NCBI RefSeq assembly: GCF_009811755.1
Contig: NZ_BLIV01000008.1
Span: forward strand, 104,378 to 168,377
Source of the DNA: Roseobacter cerasinus
GTDB lineage: Bacteria > Pseudomonadota > Alphaproteobacteria > Rhodobacterales > Rhodobacteraceae
Reading direction: 5' to 3'
Length of the DNA stretch: 64,000 nucleotides
The notes beneath the pieces were generated by a model. The model had not been told where the DNA came from and ran no database searches. It worked only from the letters and a program-made list of their open reading frames with translations. The stretch's first letter is position 1. The number at the start of each line of letters is the position of its first letter. The position numbers and the translations under genes are program-made. This document shows, in pieces, positions 52,055 through 61,385 of this stretch.

Positions 52055-53121
52055 TGACACGGAAAAACAAGTTCGGATTTGGGCCACTGGATGCACCGGC
52101 AACGCCGCAAACGCGCGAGCGCTCCGTGGGGCCCATGGGGGCTGCGGTGCGCGATGCGGCGGAAAGCTTGCAGGAGGCGACCGAAGCCAAGGTGGAGCAG
52201 CGCCGCCAGAACGCGGCGGATGCCAAAGCGTATCGCGCAGCGCAGGATGAGGGCAGGGTGCTCTCGAACGTGCCCTTGGCGGATGTGTCGACGACAGATC
52301 TGCCGCGCGACCGCTTGGATCTGGACGCGGTGGCCAGCGCCACGGAAATGGAGGAACTCAAAGCCTCCATCAAGGAGCGCGGGCAGAAGGAGCCGGTGGA
52401 GTTGTACCGCGATGCGGCTGGCCAGCTGCAGCTCAAGAAAGGCTGGCGGCGCTACACCGCCTTGAGCCAGCTCTTCGCGGAGACAGGCGATGCAGCCTTC
52501 GCCAGCATCGTCGCGCGGATCGAAGACGAAGGCACCGGTCGGTTGGCGCAATACATTGACATGGTCGAAGAAAACGTTGTGCGCGAAGATCTGACCTTTG
52601 CGGAGATGGCGCAGGTGGCGATTCTAGCAGCGCAGGATGATGCCATTGATGAGATCGACCCGGATGCGATGGTGGCGCGGCTCTACGCCTCGCTGCACAA
52701 GATGAAACGCTCCTACATCCGCAACTTTGTCTTTCTTCTGACGGCGCTTGGGGATGACCTGAAATGGCCCAAGGCGGTGGCGCGGAACCTCGGGGCAGAT
52801 GTGGCGCGCGCGCTGAAGTCCGGGGAGGAGGCCGCGGTCCTGCGGGGAAAATTGCGGGCGACCGGATCAGCGGAGGAGCAAAACGCGGTGCTGGCGGGTT
52901 TTCTGGCCAAGGGCAGCGCGCGATCTGCGTCGACGCCAAAGGATCGCAAGGAGAAGCGCGAGTTCCACGTGGGTGATATGAAGGTGACCGCCCGCAAAGG
53001 GGAGTGCAGGATTGTGGCTGAGGACGACTTTGCAGGCATTCCCAAGGCGCAACTGGAGAAGGCGGTCGAGGCGTTTCAGAAGGCGCTGCGGGAGGGTAAC
53101 CCACGGGTTACATCGCTGTAG
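52054..53121 (+). CDS. parB: ParB-type partition protein of the DnaA-like replicon
   Basis: The 355-aa ParB protein has a ParB/Sulfiredoxin-like nuclease fold region (MEELKASIKERGQKEPVELYRDAAGQLQLKKGWRRYTAL), the box VEENVVREDLTFAEMAQVAILAAQD and a helix-turn-helix region. It partners ParA. The ATG at 52054 overlaps the parA stop; the frame is open to 52018. The last codons contain one of the two parS palindromes, so the centromere is partly inside its own gene. The right copy of the 6.56-kb repeat starts 60 bp after the stop. Confidence 0.92.
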   Translation: MTRKNKFGFGPLDAPATPQTRERSVGPMGAAVRDAAESLQEATEAKVEQRRQNAADAKAYRAAQDEGRVLSNVPLADVSTTDLPRDRLDLDAVASATEMEELKASIKERGQKEPVELYRDAAGQLQLKKGWRRYTALSQLFAETGDAAFASIVARIEDEGTGRLAQYIDMVEENVVREDLTFAEMAQVAILAAQDDAIDEIDPDAMVARLYASLHKMKRSYIRNFVFLLTALGDDLKWPKAVARNLGADVARALKSGEEAAVLRGKLRATGSAEEQNAVLAGFLAKGSARSASTPKDRKEKREFHVGDMKVTARKGECRIVAEDDFAGIPKAQLEKAVEAFQKALREGNPRVTSL

Positions 53122-53145
53122 CAGCGCCGGTAACCCGTGGGTTAC
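53096..53145. repeat. parS: Pair of mirror-image parS palindromes of the DnaA-like replicon
   Basis: Site 1 (53096-53111) is GTAACCCACGGGTTAC and site 2 (53130-53145) is GTAACCCGTGGGTTAC. Each is a palindrome with 7-bp arms; the two differ only in the central pair (AC versus GT), so each is the reverse complement of the other. Site 1 is inside the 3' end of parB. Site 2 is extended by GCGCCG and CGGCGC to 13-bp arms. They are probably the ParB-binding centromere. Confidence 0.85.
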
Positions 53146-53176
53146 CGGCGCCTCAAGGCATCTGGCCAGTTGCTGT

Positions 53177-54232
53177 TCAAAGCCCTGCTGCTTTTGTGAG
53201 GTTGAGTTGGAATCTGTCTCTGCGGCGTTGGTAGCGGCGGGTCATTTCGACGGAGGCGTGGCCAAGCTGTTTCTGGACATGGCGCTCGTCAGCCTCGGCG
53301 TAAGAGGCAAGGCCCGAGCGCAGGGAATGTCCGGAGAAGAGGGCCAGGCGCTCTTTCTCCGGCAGCTCCGGTCGGATCCCGGCGGCCAGCAGGGTCCGCT
53401 TGATCAGACGGGCCACGTGTTTGTCGGACAGTCGGCCGTCCAGCGCTTTGGTGTTGTCGCGCGAGACGCGCACAAAGACCGGACCCAGGTCAATCTTCGC
53501 GAAGTGCAGCCACTGCTCCAGCGCATGCACCGGGCAGGACTGCTCGGACGAGCCACGCCCGATCTCGGCCTCTTTCCAGCCGGTCTTGGTCCGCTGGATC
53601 ACAAGCACGCCCTCGGGCGCGATCTCGACCCAGCCCTTGCCGTCGAGGGTGTCATCGCGCTGCACATCGAGGGCCACGATCTCGGACCGCCGGAAACCGC
53701 CCGCATAGCCCATCAGCAGGATCGCGCGGTCGCGCAGGCCGCGCAGGTCGAAGGGCAGGGTGCCAACCATGGCCAGCAGCTCCTCGGGGGCCAGGGGCGC
53801 CTTTTGCACCGGCGGGCGGGCGTGGGCGCGTTTGATCCCGGCCAGCACACTGGCGATGTGGCGGTCCTTGCGGTCCAGCACAAATCCGCGCTGCCGGTAG
53901 CTCCAAGCGAGGCCCGACAGGCGGCGTTCAATCGTCGCATGGGAGAGGGCAGGGCCCCCGGTCTGAGGGGCTGCGCAGTCGGTGATGTAGAGGCCGATCA
54001 GCTGCGGGTCGGGCGTATCGGGATCGGCGCCGCGCCGTCGGCACCAGCTGGCGAACTGCGCCCAGTCGGCGGCATAGGCTTTGTTGGTGTTCTCGGCGGT
54101 GGCCTGCGCCGCATAGCCCCGCGCGGTGTCCAGCAGCCGGTCCAGCGCGCCGGAGCCGGCAACGGCCTCGGGCAGGGCGATCGAGGCATGATCCGCAGGG
54201 TCTCTCCCGTCTCCGTCGTTCTGTTGGCTCAT
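53177..54232 (-). CDS. Tyrosine recombinase, copy 2
   Basis: The amino-acid sequence is identical to the 351-aa recombinase at 15823-16878, with the same catalytic residues (Arg181, His302, Arg305, His325, Tyr334). The final leucine is CTT and the stop TGA here, versus CTG and TAA in copy 1: the repeat boundary falls in this codon, yet the protein end is conserved. It lies just after the parS sites of the DnaA-like replicon. Confidence 0.9.
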   Translation of the reverse strand: MSQQNDGDGRDPADHASIALPEAVAGSGALDRLLDTARGYAAQATAENTNKAYAADWAQFASWCRRRGADPDTPDPQLIGLYITDCAAPQTGGPALSHATIERRLSGLAWSYRQRGFVLDRKDRHIASVLAGIKRAHARPPVQKAPLAPEELLAMVGTLPFDLRGLRDRAILLMGYAGGFRRSEIVALDVQRDDTLDGKGWVEIAPEGVLVIQRTKTGWKEAEIGRGSSEQSCPVHALEQWLHFAKIDLGPVFVRVSRDNTKALDGRLSDKHVARLIKRTLLAAGIRPELPEKERLALFSGHSLRSGLASYAEADERHVQKQLGHASVEMTRRYQRRRDRFQLNLTKAAGL

Positions 54233-54513
54233 TTTAAATGCCTTTCGGGAGATGCGCGTTCGAGCGTAGCGAGAGACAGCGTATGTCGAGGCAATGTGTC
54301 AACAAACGACGAAGCGCGTGCTCGTTTGCCGCACCTCGGGTTGCAGAGCGCGATGTCTCTGTCGGACTGCTGGATTTCTTGAAACTGCGGGCCATTTGTT
54401 TTCAAGGGTTTGCCGGTTCTTCATTTTTGAGATTGAGTCGGAATTCATGAGACTGTACATAGATTTGAGTCACTATTCGTGAGACTACACAGCGTTCGTG
54501 CGTCGATCAAGTC

Positions 54514-56160
54514 ATGTCCGATAATTCTGCAGCCGATAAAGATTGGGAAGAGGCCGAGTTCCGCGCAAGAGTGCTTGCGGAGCTGCCGGAACAGCTCACT
54601 GAAGGCGACGTTGCCTGGGCGATGCGGCAGCTGGATGTCAGCCGGGCGACGGTTTATCGTTTGGCGAAGCAGTTCCGGGAAGATGCGCGGACCAGTGCAC
54701 TTCTGCCAAATTCCTCCGGCCCCAAGCCAGGCATGCAGCCGCTGGATCCGGCGGTGGAAGCGATCGTATCCCGCCTGTTTAGAGACTTTTACGCCACCCG
54801 TCGCAAACCGACCAAAACGCGGTTTTGGCGGGAGGTCGCTGCCGATTGCCACGCACGGGGGCTGGCACCACCCTCGATCCGGCGTCTGGGGCGTTGGCTG
54901 GACCTGAAAGACCAGGCACGGCTCATGATGAGGCGGGAGGGCAGGGACAAGGCCGAACGCCGGCACCTGGCCACGCCCGGTGGGCTTACCGCGACCCGCC
55001 CGCTGGATATCGTCCAGATCGATCACACCAGGGCCGATGTGACGGTGGTCGATCCGGTCACGCGACACCCGCTTGGCCGGCCGACGCTGACTGTCGCGAT
55101 CGATGTAAACACCCGCATGGTTCTGGGATTTCACCTGTCGCTGGAGCCGCCCTCGCTTCTGTCGGTCGCGCTCTGTCTGACCCATGCGGTGATGGAGAAA
55201 TCACATTGGCTGGCGGCGCGCGGGATCAATACAGACTGGCCCGCGCAGGGCATCCCCAGGGCGATCTACGTGGACAACGGCGCGGAATTCCATGCCCGGG
55301 CCTTCGGACTTGCCTGTTCCGAATACCAGATTGATTTGCAGCACCGCCCGCCCGGCACACCGCGCTATGGCGGGCATATCGAGCGGCTGATCGGCACGAT
55401 GATGGGGGCGGTGCATCTGCTGCCGGGGTCACATTTCTCGAACATCTTCGAGCGTGGCGATCTCGACGCGGAGGCCGAAGCGGTGATGACGCTGCAGGAG
55501 TTGGAAACCTGGCTCGCGCTGGAAATCACCGGTTCCTACCACGTGCGGGTCCACAGCGCGCTGGAAACCACGCCTGCGGCGGCCTGGGCAGCGCATACGG
55601 ATGAGGCGCGGCTCCGCATGCCCGCCGATCTCCGGCAGTTCCTGGTGGATTTTCTGCCCTCGGAACAGCGGGTCCTGCAGCGGGACGGCTTTCATCTCTT
55701 TCATATCCGCTACTGGTCGGACGAGTTGCGCTGGCTGATGGGCCGGGAGAGCCGCAAATACACGCTCAAATACGACCCGCGCGACCTCTCGCGCATCTTT
55801 GTGCTGACCGGGGACGGGATCATCGAGGCGCGGCCGGCGGATCTGACACGGCCTGCGATTACGCTCTGGGAGCACCGGGCGGCGCGGCGCGCCTTGCGCG
55901 AGGAAGGGCGCCGGTCGGTGGACGAAGAACTGATCTTCCGGACAATCCAGGCGCAACGCGACCTCGTGGACAGCGCCGAGCGGCAAACGAAAGCCATGCA
56001 ACGCCATAAGGCCCGGCGGGCGCACCTGGAACCGCGCCCGATGATCGATGTGACGCCAGAAGCAGAGGCAAAGAAGGCTTTGCCGGCACCTGAAACCAAG
56101 CGCAATGCGCTCAAGGATCATCCAGGGTTCGAGGTCGAGGAATGGTACGACGATGACTGA
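54514..56160 (+). CDS. tniA: TniA transposase, copy 2
   Basis: Identical 548-aa product to the copy at 17160, with the DDE residues Asp170, Asp254 and Glu290. No disabling change is seen, so either copy could supply transposase. Confidence 0.93.
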   Translation: MSDNSAADKDWEEAEFRARVLAELPEQLTEGDVAWAMRQLDVSRATVYRLAKQFREDARTSALLPNSSGPKPGMQPLDPAVEAIVSRLFRDFYATRRKPTKTRFWREVAADCHARGLAPPSIRRLGRWLDLKDQARLMMRREGRDKAERRHLATPGGLTATRPLDIVQIDHTRADVTVVDPVTRHPLGRPTLTVAIDVNTRMVLGFHLSLEPPSLLSVALCLTHAVMEKSHWLAARGINTDWPAQGIPRAIYVDNGAEFHARAFGLACSEYQIDLQHRPPGTPRYGGHIERLIGTMMGAVHLLPGSHFSNIFERGDLDAEAEAVMTLQELETWLALEITGSYHVRVHSALETTPAAAWAAHTDEARLRMPADLRQFLVDFLPSEQRVLQRDGFHLFHIRYWSDELRWLMGRESRKYTLKYDPRDLSRIFVLTGDGIIEARPADLTRPAITLWEHRAARRALREEGRRSVDEELIFRTIQAQRDLVDSAERQTKAMQRHKARRAHLEPRPMIDVTPEAEAKKALPAPETKRNALKDHPGFEVEEWYDDD

Positions 56161-57031
56161 GTTTCCGCATCTTTATCCGGGCGCCGGCAGGATTGCCGCG
56201 CTCAGCGCTGAGGAGCGTATTTTGCGCATCCGGGCCGATCGATGGGTGTCCTATCCCCGGGCCGAGGCGGCCCTGACCAAGCTGGAGACTCTGCTGGCCT
56301 TCCCGGAGCGCGCCCGGATGCCGAACCTGCTTCTGGTCGGCGAAAGCGGCATGGGCAAGACGATGATCATCGAGAAGTTCAACCGCGATCAAGCCTCCAG
56401 CTTCGACGATATGACCGGGCGGCTGCACATGCCGGTCGTCGCGGTGCAGATGGTCTCGGGGCCGGATGAGACACGGTTCTACCGCCGGATTCTGGCCGCG
56501 ATCGGCGCTCCGGAGCCGCCAAGGGCGACGCTTTCCGTGCTGGAAAGCCTTGCCCTGCGGCTGCTCACCGAATTGCGCCCAAAGATGCTGGTGATCGACG
56601 AGATCCACAGCCTGCAGGCGGGTACGATCCGCGAACAGGCGCGGTTCCTGAACATGCTGCGGTTTCTCGGCAACGAACTGCGTATCCCGCTGGTCTGTGT
56701 GGGCACCGCCCAGGCCCGCAACGCGCTGCGCACCGACGATCAGCTGGTGCGCCGCTTCGAGGCTTTTGCGCTACCGCCTTGGCGGGAAGGGGCGGATTTC
56801 ACCGGGCTGATGAGCACGCTCACGCGCAGCCTGCCGCTCCGGCGCGAAAGCGAGATCGATGAGAAGGCGCTCACGCGGATCCTCAAGGTGACCGATGGCA
56901 TCACCTCGGGCATTTTTTCGATCATGTCTCAGCTGGCAATCGCCGCCATCGAAAGTGGCGAGGAGAGGATCCTCTCGCGCGACGTTCTGAGCGGCGACGG
57001 CTTGCGTGTGGTCCTGGGAGAGCCAGTTTGA
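56153..57031 (+). CDS. tniB: TniB ATPase, copy 2
   Basis: Identical 292-aa product to the copy at 18799, with intact Walker A (residues 63-70) and Walker B (145-151). It overlaps tniA by 8 bp and tniQ by 4 bp, as in copy 1. Confidence 0.93.
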   Translation: MTEFPHLYPGAGRIAALSAEERILRIRADRWVSYPRAEAALTKLETLLAFPERARMPNLLLVGESGMGKTMIIEKFNRDQASSFDDMTGRLHMPVVAVQMVSGPDETRFYRRILAAIGAPEPPRATLSVLESLALRLLTELRPKMLVIDEIHSLQAGTIREQARFLNMLRFLGNELRIPLVCVGTAQARNALRTDDQLVRRFEAFALPPWREGADFTGLMSTLTRSLPLRRESEIDEKALTRILKVTDGITSGIFSIMSQLAIAAIESGEERILSRDVLSGDGLRVVLGEPV

Positions 57032-58047
57032 CAGGCGGGCGCCGCCTGCCGGTTGTGTTCCCGCCCGAGACGGATGAACGGCTGTCCTCCTGGATCGCCC
57101 GTCTGGCCCAATTCTATGCTATGACCATTCCCGAATTTCTGGCGGAACTTGGCCTGTCCAGGCGCGACCTGTTCGACCTGGAGTGGCGCCTTTCGGACGG
57201 GAATGGGGCTCTGATCGCGGCCCGAACCGGGCTTACGGTCGAGACCATTCAGGCCATGACGTTTCAGGAAGTCACCCCCGACGCCAGGATGATGATTGCG
57301 CGCCAGAACCGCCATCGCTGCCCGCATTGCCCTGCCGAGATGCAGCGGAAGTCGTTGGCATTGCCTTGGGTGTTTCGCTGTCCTGTTCACGGCTCAGACC
57401 TACAGGATGCCACCGGCGCAACCTTGCCCGAGATGTTGGGGGACGCCCGGATGGCAGCCTTGGCGACGCATGCAAGGGCCGGTGCCGCCGTTCTCGACGC
57501 CTGGGTACGTGGGGCCGGGCAGGGGGTTCTGGACGTGCCGGAAATGCTGTCCGTCCTGACAGCACGGCACCGCCGCGCTTCGCCTCCCTCGCTGGCCGAA
57601 CAACCGCGCATGTCGCTGCAGACCCGGCGGGATTACCACGAATTTCTCACCATGCCGATCATCCGTCAGGCGCTGACGGTGGTCGTTCCCGAGTATGATG
57701 AGGTGGCGCCGGTGCTGGCCAAGCCGGTCCGGCCCGGGCTGCACGGCCTCGCGCAGGGCTCGCTGTTGCAGGGTTTCGCACTGACGGTTGGCATTGGCCG
57801 GCTCGCTGAGGACCCCGTCGCTCGCGCGATCGCCGTGCTGCTGGCCAGCGACGTGGACGGGCAGGGGCGGGTGCAGGAAGCACTCAGATCATGGCCACTC
57901 TCGTTGAGAAGATGTATCTCTGCCCGGCTCTGGCGCACTCAGCGCGACGAGAGAGATCGCCGGATTGCCGAAAAACCCACGAGACGGCGCCAGTCTCATG
58001 AATACCGGCGCGTCCAGTCTCATGAATACCACTCCAGAATCTCATGA
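57028..58047 (+). CDS. tniQ: TniQ, copy 2
   Basis: Identical 339-aa product to the copy at 19674, with the TTG start and the zinc-binding residues Cys98, Cys101, Cys118 and His121. The C-terminal residues again read through the right-end transposase-binding repeats. Confidence 0.9.
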   Translation: MTGGRRLPVVFPPETDERLSSWIARLAQFYAMTIPEFLAELGLSRRDLFDLEWRLSDGNGALIAARTGLTVETIQAMTFQEVTPDARMMIARQNRHRCPHCPAEMQRKSLALPWVFRCPVHGSDLQDATGATLPEMLGDARMAALATHARAGAAVLDAWVRGAGQGVLDVPEMLSVLTARHRRASPPSLAEQPRMSLQTRRDYHEFLTMPIIRQALTVVVPEYDEVAPVLAKPVRPGLHGLAQGSLLQGFALTVGIGRLAEDPVARAIAVLLASDVDGQGRVQEALRSWPLSLRRCISARLWRTQRDERDRRIAEKPTRRRQSHEYRRVQSHEYHSRIS

Positions 58048-58141
58048 ACCCCGGTCGGTTTTTCAGGGAAGTGCTTGAATCTCATGAATTCCGGCCGTCC
58101 GACAACATTTTCGGGTGATTTGCGCATGTTTCGGAGGCTAT

Positions 58142-58185
58142 CTCTCTGTGTCCGATAATGCAAACTTATTGGACATAGCAGAGAG
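58142..58185. promoter_or_regulatory. Long inverted repeat upstream of DUF1403, copy 2
   Basis: Same double-layered inverted repeat as at 20788-20831 (inner arms TGTCCGATAA and TTATTGGACA, outer arms CTCTCTG and CAGAGAG). No partner palindrome follows scpB in this copy. Confidence 0.5.
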
Positions 58186-58252
58186 CCGCAGGGTGGGGCG
58201 GTTTGCACACTATATGGTAGCGGAAAGCGCCGTGGCGAGATAGTGTTGTAGC

Positions 58253-59206
58253 ATGACCTATCAGCCCGCCGCACTCTCTGACGACCAGACGATCCTACCG
58301 AAACTCCCCCGCTGGGTCACCTCTGGGCCTACGGAAACCTCTGAAACTGTGGCCTTTCGGTCAGGGGCGGCGTTGACGGTGCTGGATCAGCTGGTGCGTG
58401 ATCCCATGCATGGTGTGCCGGTGAAACTGCTGGCCAACCGGTTGGCCCTGAGTGCGGCAACCGCCACCTCGAAATTGGAGGGACGGCTGGCGCGGGAGGT
58501 GGATATCCGCGACGCCTATCATCTGACCCCGCCGGGCGAGGCGCGCGGTCCCGATGGTGATCTCCTGGCATTCTGGCGCGACGTGGCGCGCTTGCGCGTA
58601 TGCGGCACTGGCGAGGTCGCGGCTTTAATTGGTCCAGACTTCACAAGCTTGGTGGGCATCTGGCTTGACGCGGGATTGGAGCGGGCCCGGACCCATGGAC
58701 CGCTGGCGGGCAGCGTGGCTGTCCTTCGTACCGTTCTCGACGCCGACGACCAGGCAGAGCGAGTCGCCTGCCTGCTGTCTGATATCGTTCTGGCACGGGC
58801 AATGAATTGGAAGACCGTGCTGCCGGTTTCGGCGCATCGGCTGACAAAGGCCGCACTGCGGGACCTGACCGCAGACGGGCAGGGGACCGAGCTGGCAGTC
58901 CAGGTGCGGTTCCAAGAGTCCATCGAAGAGACCATCCGCTTGGCACGAGACCTCGCCCGCCGCGGCGAAGCGCTTCGCGCTGTCGCCCCAAAACTGCGAG
59001 CGAAAGGATCGGGTGCGGCCGTTGATTTGTTTCTAACGGAAGATGCGGTGGCCCCAGGGTCGATGCTCTCGCCGCACATTCGCGGCACCTCGATCCCCAT
59101 GACGTCACGTGCCGCGCGGCGGTTCTGCGACCGTCTGGTCGAGCTGGGCGTGGCGCGGGAACTGACCGGGCGATCGACCGTCCGGCTCTACGGGATTGCG
59201 CCATGA
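58253..59206 (+). CDS. DUF1403 family protein, copy 2
   Basis: The 317-aa product differs from copy 1 by one residue near the C-terminus (GRSTVRLYG here, GRSTFRLYG in copy 1). It is coupled to scpB by an ATGA overlap. The difference is the only change noticed within the 6.56-kb block, so it marks which copy a read or clone comes from. Confidence 0.7.
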   Translation: MTYQPAALSDDQTILPKLPRWVTSGPTETSETVAFRSGAALTVLDQLVRDPMHGVPVKLLANRLALSAATATSKLEGRLAREVDIRDAYHLTPPGEARGPDGDLLAFWRDVARLRVCGTGEVAALIGPDFTSLVGIWLDAGLERARTHGPLAGSVAVLRTVLDADDQAERVACLLSDIVLARAMNWKTVLPVSAHRLTKAALRDLTADGQGTELAVQVRFQESIEETIRLARDLARRGEALRAVAPKLRAKGSGAAVDLFLTEDAVAPGSMLSPHIRGTSIPMTSRAARRFCDRLVELGVARELTGRSTVRLYGIAP

Positions 59207-59820
59207 CAACCGCGACCAAGAAACGGAAACCGGCGGATGACGGCGATGCTGTCTTTGACCGCGAGCTCGAAGATCTTCCCCAGGAGTTGCGCTGGCGGGA
59301 ATGGATGGGGCGGATCGAAGCGGTGCTCTTCGCGAGTGCCTCGCCGGTCGGCCGCGACGACCTGGCGCGCGTGGTCGGGCAGGGGGCCTCGGTCGAGATG
59401 CTCATCGAGGACATCCAGGCAGAGTTGATTGGCCGTCCCTATGAGCTGGCACAGGTTGCGGGCGGATGGATGTTTCGAACGAAGTCCCAGTTCGCGGATG
59501 CGATCAAAGCCGCCGCTGATTTGGGTGAGCAGGCGCTCGCCTTCACAGAAATGGAGATGGGCGTGCTCTGTGCTATTGCCTATCATCAGCCCATTGATCG
59601 GGCCGGGCTGAAGGACATTTTTGGCAAAGAGGTGAGCCGTGATCAGCTGGCTCGGCTGCGCTACAAGGATCTAATTGCCAGCGGGCCGCGATCGCCACGG
59701 CCCGGGGCACCGCATACCTTCGTGACGACAGAGACGTTTCTAACGTCGTTTGATTTGCAGAGCTTGCGGGACCTGCCGGAGCTGGAGCAGCTGGAGGATG
59801 CGGGGTTGGGGGCGTTCTAG
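59203..59820 (+). CDS. scpB: ScpB-like segregation/condensation protein, copy 2
   Basis: The 205-aa ScpB-like protein is identical to copy 1 up to TTETF, then TSFDLQSLRDLPELEQLEDAGLGAF. This ending (LPELEQLEDAGL) is the normal form of the family, so copy 2 is the more intact gene. The codon changes just after 59738 are mostly silent relative to copy 1, showing two diverged scpB alleles joined to the same core. Confidence 0.87.
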   Translation: MTTATKKRKPADDGDAVFDRELEDLPQELRWREWMGRIEAVLFASASPVGRDDLARVVGQGASVEMLIEDIQAELIGRPYELAQVAGGWMFRTKSQFADAIKAAADLGEQALAFTEMEMGVLCAIAYHQPIDRAGLKDIFGKEVSRDQLARLRYKDLIASGPRSPRPGAPHTFVTTETFLTSFDLQSLRDLPELEQLEDAGLGAF

Positions 59821-59918
59821 TTGTGTAACGGTAGTGGTGTTTTGGTGATAGGCTTATTGGGCAAAGGGTGTGGCTTGTAGTGGACATTTCGTGAAGCTTC
59901 TACTAGGCATCTCGTGAA

Positions 59919-61208
59919 ATGGCTGAAACAGACGAATATCTGCCCCGTCACTTAACGTCGGAGTTGCGGGATGCCCTTGCGTCCGCTCGTGTGGTCAACC
60001 TCGTTGGGCCAAGACAGGTCGGAAAAACGACACTCGTTCGTGACCTGTTTGAAGAGGGCCGTTTCGTGACACTGGATGATGCGGCGGTTTTGGCGGCCAT
60101 GGACGCAGACCCCGAAGGTCAGCTGACAAGCCTTGCGGACGAGCAGGGGCCCGCGCCGGTCATCATTGATGAGGCACAAAGGTCATCACGGCTTGCGCTC
60201 GCCATTAAGAAGATCGTGGATCGCAATCGCCGGAAGGGCCAATTTGTTCTGACCGGGTCATCCAACGTCTTTACAACAGCGGAGGTTGCGGACTCACTGG
60301 CCGGCAGAATGCGAACCCTCAAGCTCTGGCCTTTGTCAGTGGCCGAGACCAATCGGTCGCCCGTGAGCCGGTTGATCGACTGGGCGATGCAGGATGCACC
60401 TTCGCTGGCGCAGATCACGGACCCGGCACCGCTTGGCCGCAAGGACTATATCGACCTCATACTTGCGGGTGGCTTTCCCGAAACGCGCGCGCTTCCCTTG
60501 CGACCGAGGCAGCGCCAGTATCGCGACTATGTCGATGCCGTGGTTGATCGAGACGTGGCCGACATCATGCCCATTCGCAAGCCTGACGCACTGCGCTTTT
60601 TGATCGATCAGATGGCTGCGCGAACAGCACAGGAGATCAACACGTCCGAACTGGCGAAGCTGGCGAAACTCAAACGCGAGACCGTCGATCAATATCTCGA
60701 TATACTCATGCGGCTTTCGATGGTGAGCAAGTTGAGCGCCTGGATGCCGGGGGAGGGAAAGCGTGATATCAAGCAGCCGAAATTCCACTTTGTCGACACC
60801 GGCATTGCCACGGCCCTGCGTCGACTAAACGAGAGATCGTTCGAGATAGGCAACACCCCGGAAGCATTGGGCGGCCTATTGGAAAGCTTCGTGGTTGGCG
60901 AGTTGCAACGTGCCTTGCCCATGCAAGACGAGGATTATCGGCTCTATCACTGGCGCAGCGCGGATCGGCGGGAGATCGACATTTTGATCGACGGAGGGCA
61001 CCGGCTTGTCGGTGTTGAGGTCAAGACAGCGGCCACCGTTTCGGCCGATGATTTCAAACACCTGAGGTGGTTTGCAAACGCCGGGCCAGGAAAGGGGCGC
61101 AACGTCACCGGCCTTCTGTTCTATCTGGGGCAGGAGAAGCTCACCTTTGGAGACGAGAACTTTGCTCTCCCGCTCAGCTCGCTGTGGACACCAGTGGACT
61201 CTAGCTAA
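59919..61208 (+). CDS. AAA ATPase with DUF4143 domain
   Basis: The 429-aa protein has an N-terminal AAA_14 ATPase domain, with Walker A at residues 30-38 (GPRQVGKTT) and Walker B VIIDEAQ at 81-87, then SSNVFTTAEVADSLAGRM. The C-terminal DUF4143 domain has a nuclease-like end (DRREIDILIDGGHRLVGVEVKTAATVSADDFKHL). Proteins of this family are common on plasmids and islands; function is not established, though a toxin- or addiction-like role is often suggested. It lies 98 bp after scpB copy 2 and on the outer (repABC) side of the repeat. Confidence 0.88.
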   Translation: MAETDEYLPRHLTSELRDALASARVVNLVGPRQVGKTTLVRDLFEEGRFVTLDDAAVLAAMDADPEGQLTSLADEQGPAPVIIDEAQRSSRLALAIKKIVDRNRRKGQFVLTGSSNVFTTAEVADSLAGRMRTLKLWPLSVAETNRSPVSRLIDWAMQDAPSLAQITDPAPLGRKDYIDLILAGGFPETRALPLRPRQRQYRDYVDAVVDRDVADIMPIRKPDALRFLIDQMAARTAQEINTSELAKLAKLKRETVDQYLDILMRLSMVSKLSAWMPGEGKRDIKQPKFHFVDTGIATALRRLNERSFEIGNTPEALGGLLESFVVGELQRALPMQDEDYRLYHWRSADRREIDILIDGGHRLVGVEVKTAATVSADDFKHLRWFANAGPGKGRNVTGLLFYLGQEKLTFGDENFALPLSSLWTPVDSS

Positions 61209-61385
61209 GCATTTCCGCGGGGGGATAGCGCGAGATGGAGAGCCCTATTCTCTCCGACCCAACCCAACCGCTGACCCAGGCATCCCGAGTAGACCAATCC
61301 GAATTGCAGGACATGGGAACCTCCTGTCGTCAGATTGAGAAAACTCAATCGTCAGACAGGGTTGCCAAATCCAAAAATGGCTGGG

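Larger units (their letters stand above)
54427..58105 (+). mobile_element. Nested TniA/TniB/TniQ transposon, copy 2
   Basis: Same 3.68-kb element as at 17073-20751, again flanked by the CATTT direct repeat (54422-54426 and 58106-58110). Since both copies carry the same flank, the transposon had inserted before the larger block was duplicated. The end repeats are unchanged: two on the left (54443-54486) and four on the right (57992-58089). Confidence 0.75.
53181..59738 (+). mobile_element. 6.56-kb repeat, copy 2: recombinase, nested Tni transposon, DUF1403-scpB
   Basis: This is the direct repeat of 15827-22384, in the same orientation. Its left edge is 36 bp after the second parS palindrome of the DnaA-like replicon; its right edge is inside scpB. 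Only one base difference (59180, G versus T) was noticed. The pair encloses the DnaA-like replicon, consistent with a plasmid cointegrate. Confidence 0.9.

Noticed and set aside
50714..52102. 462-aa minus-strand frame
   Set aside because: Antisense shadow of parA, which has clear Walker motifs.
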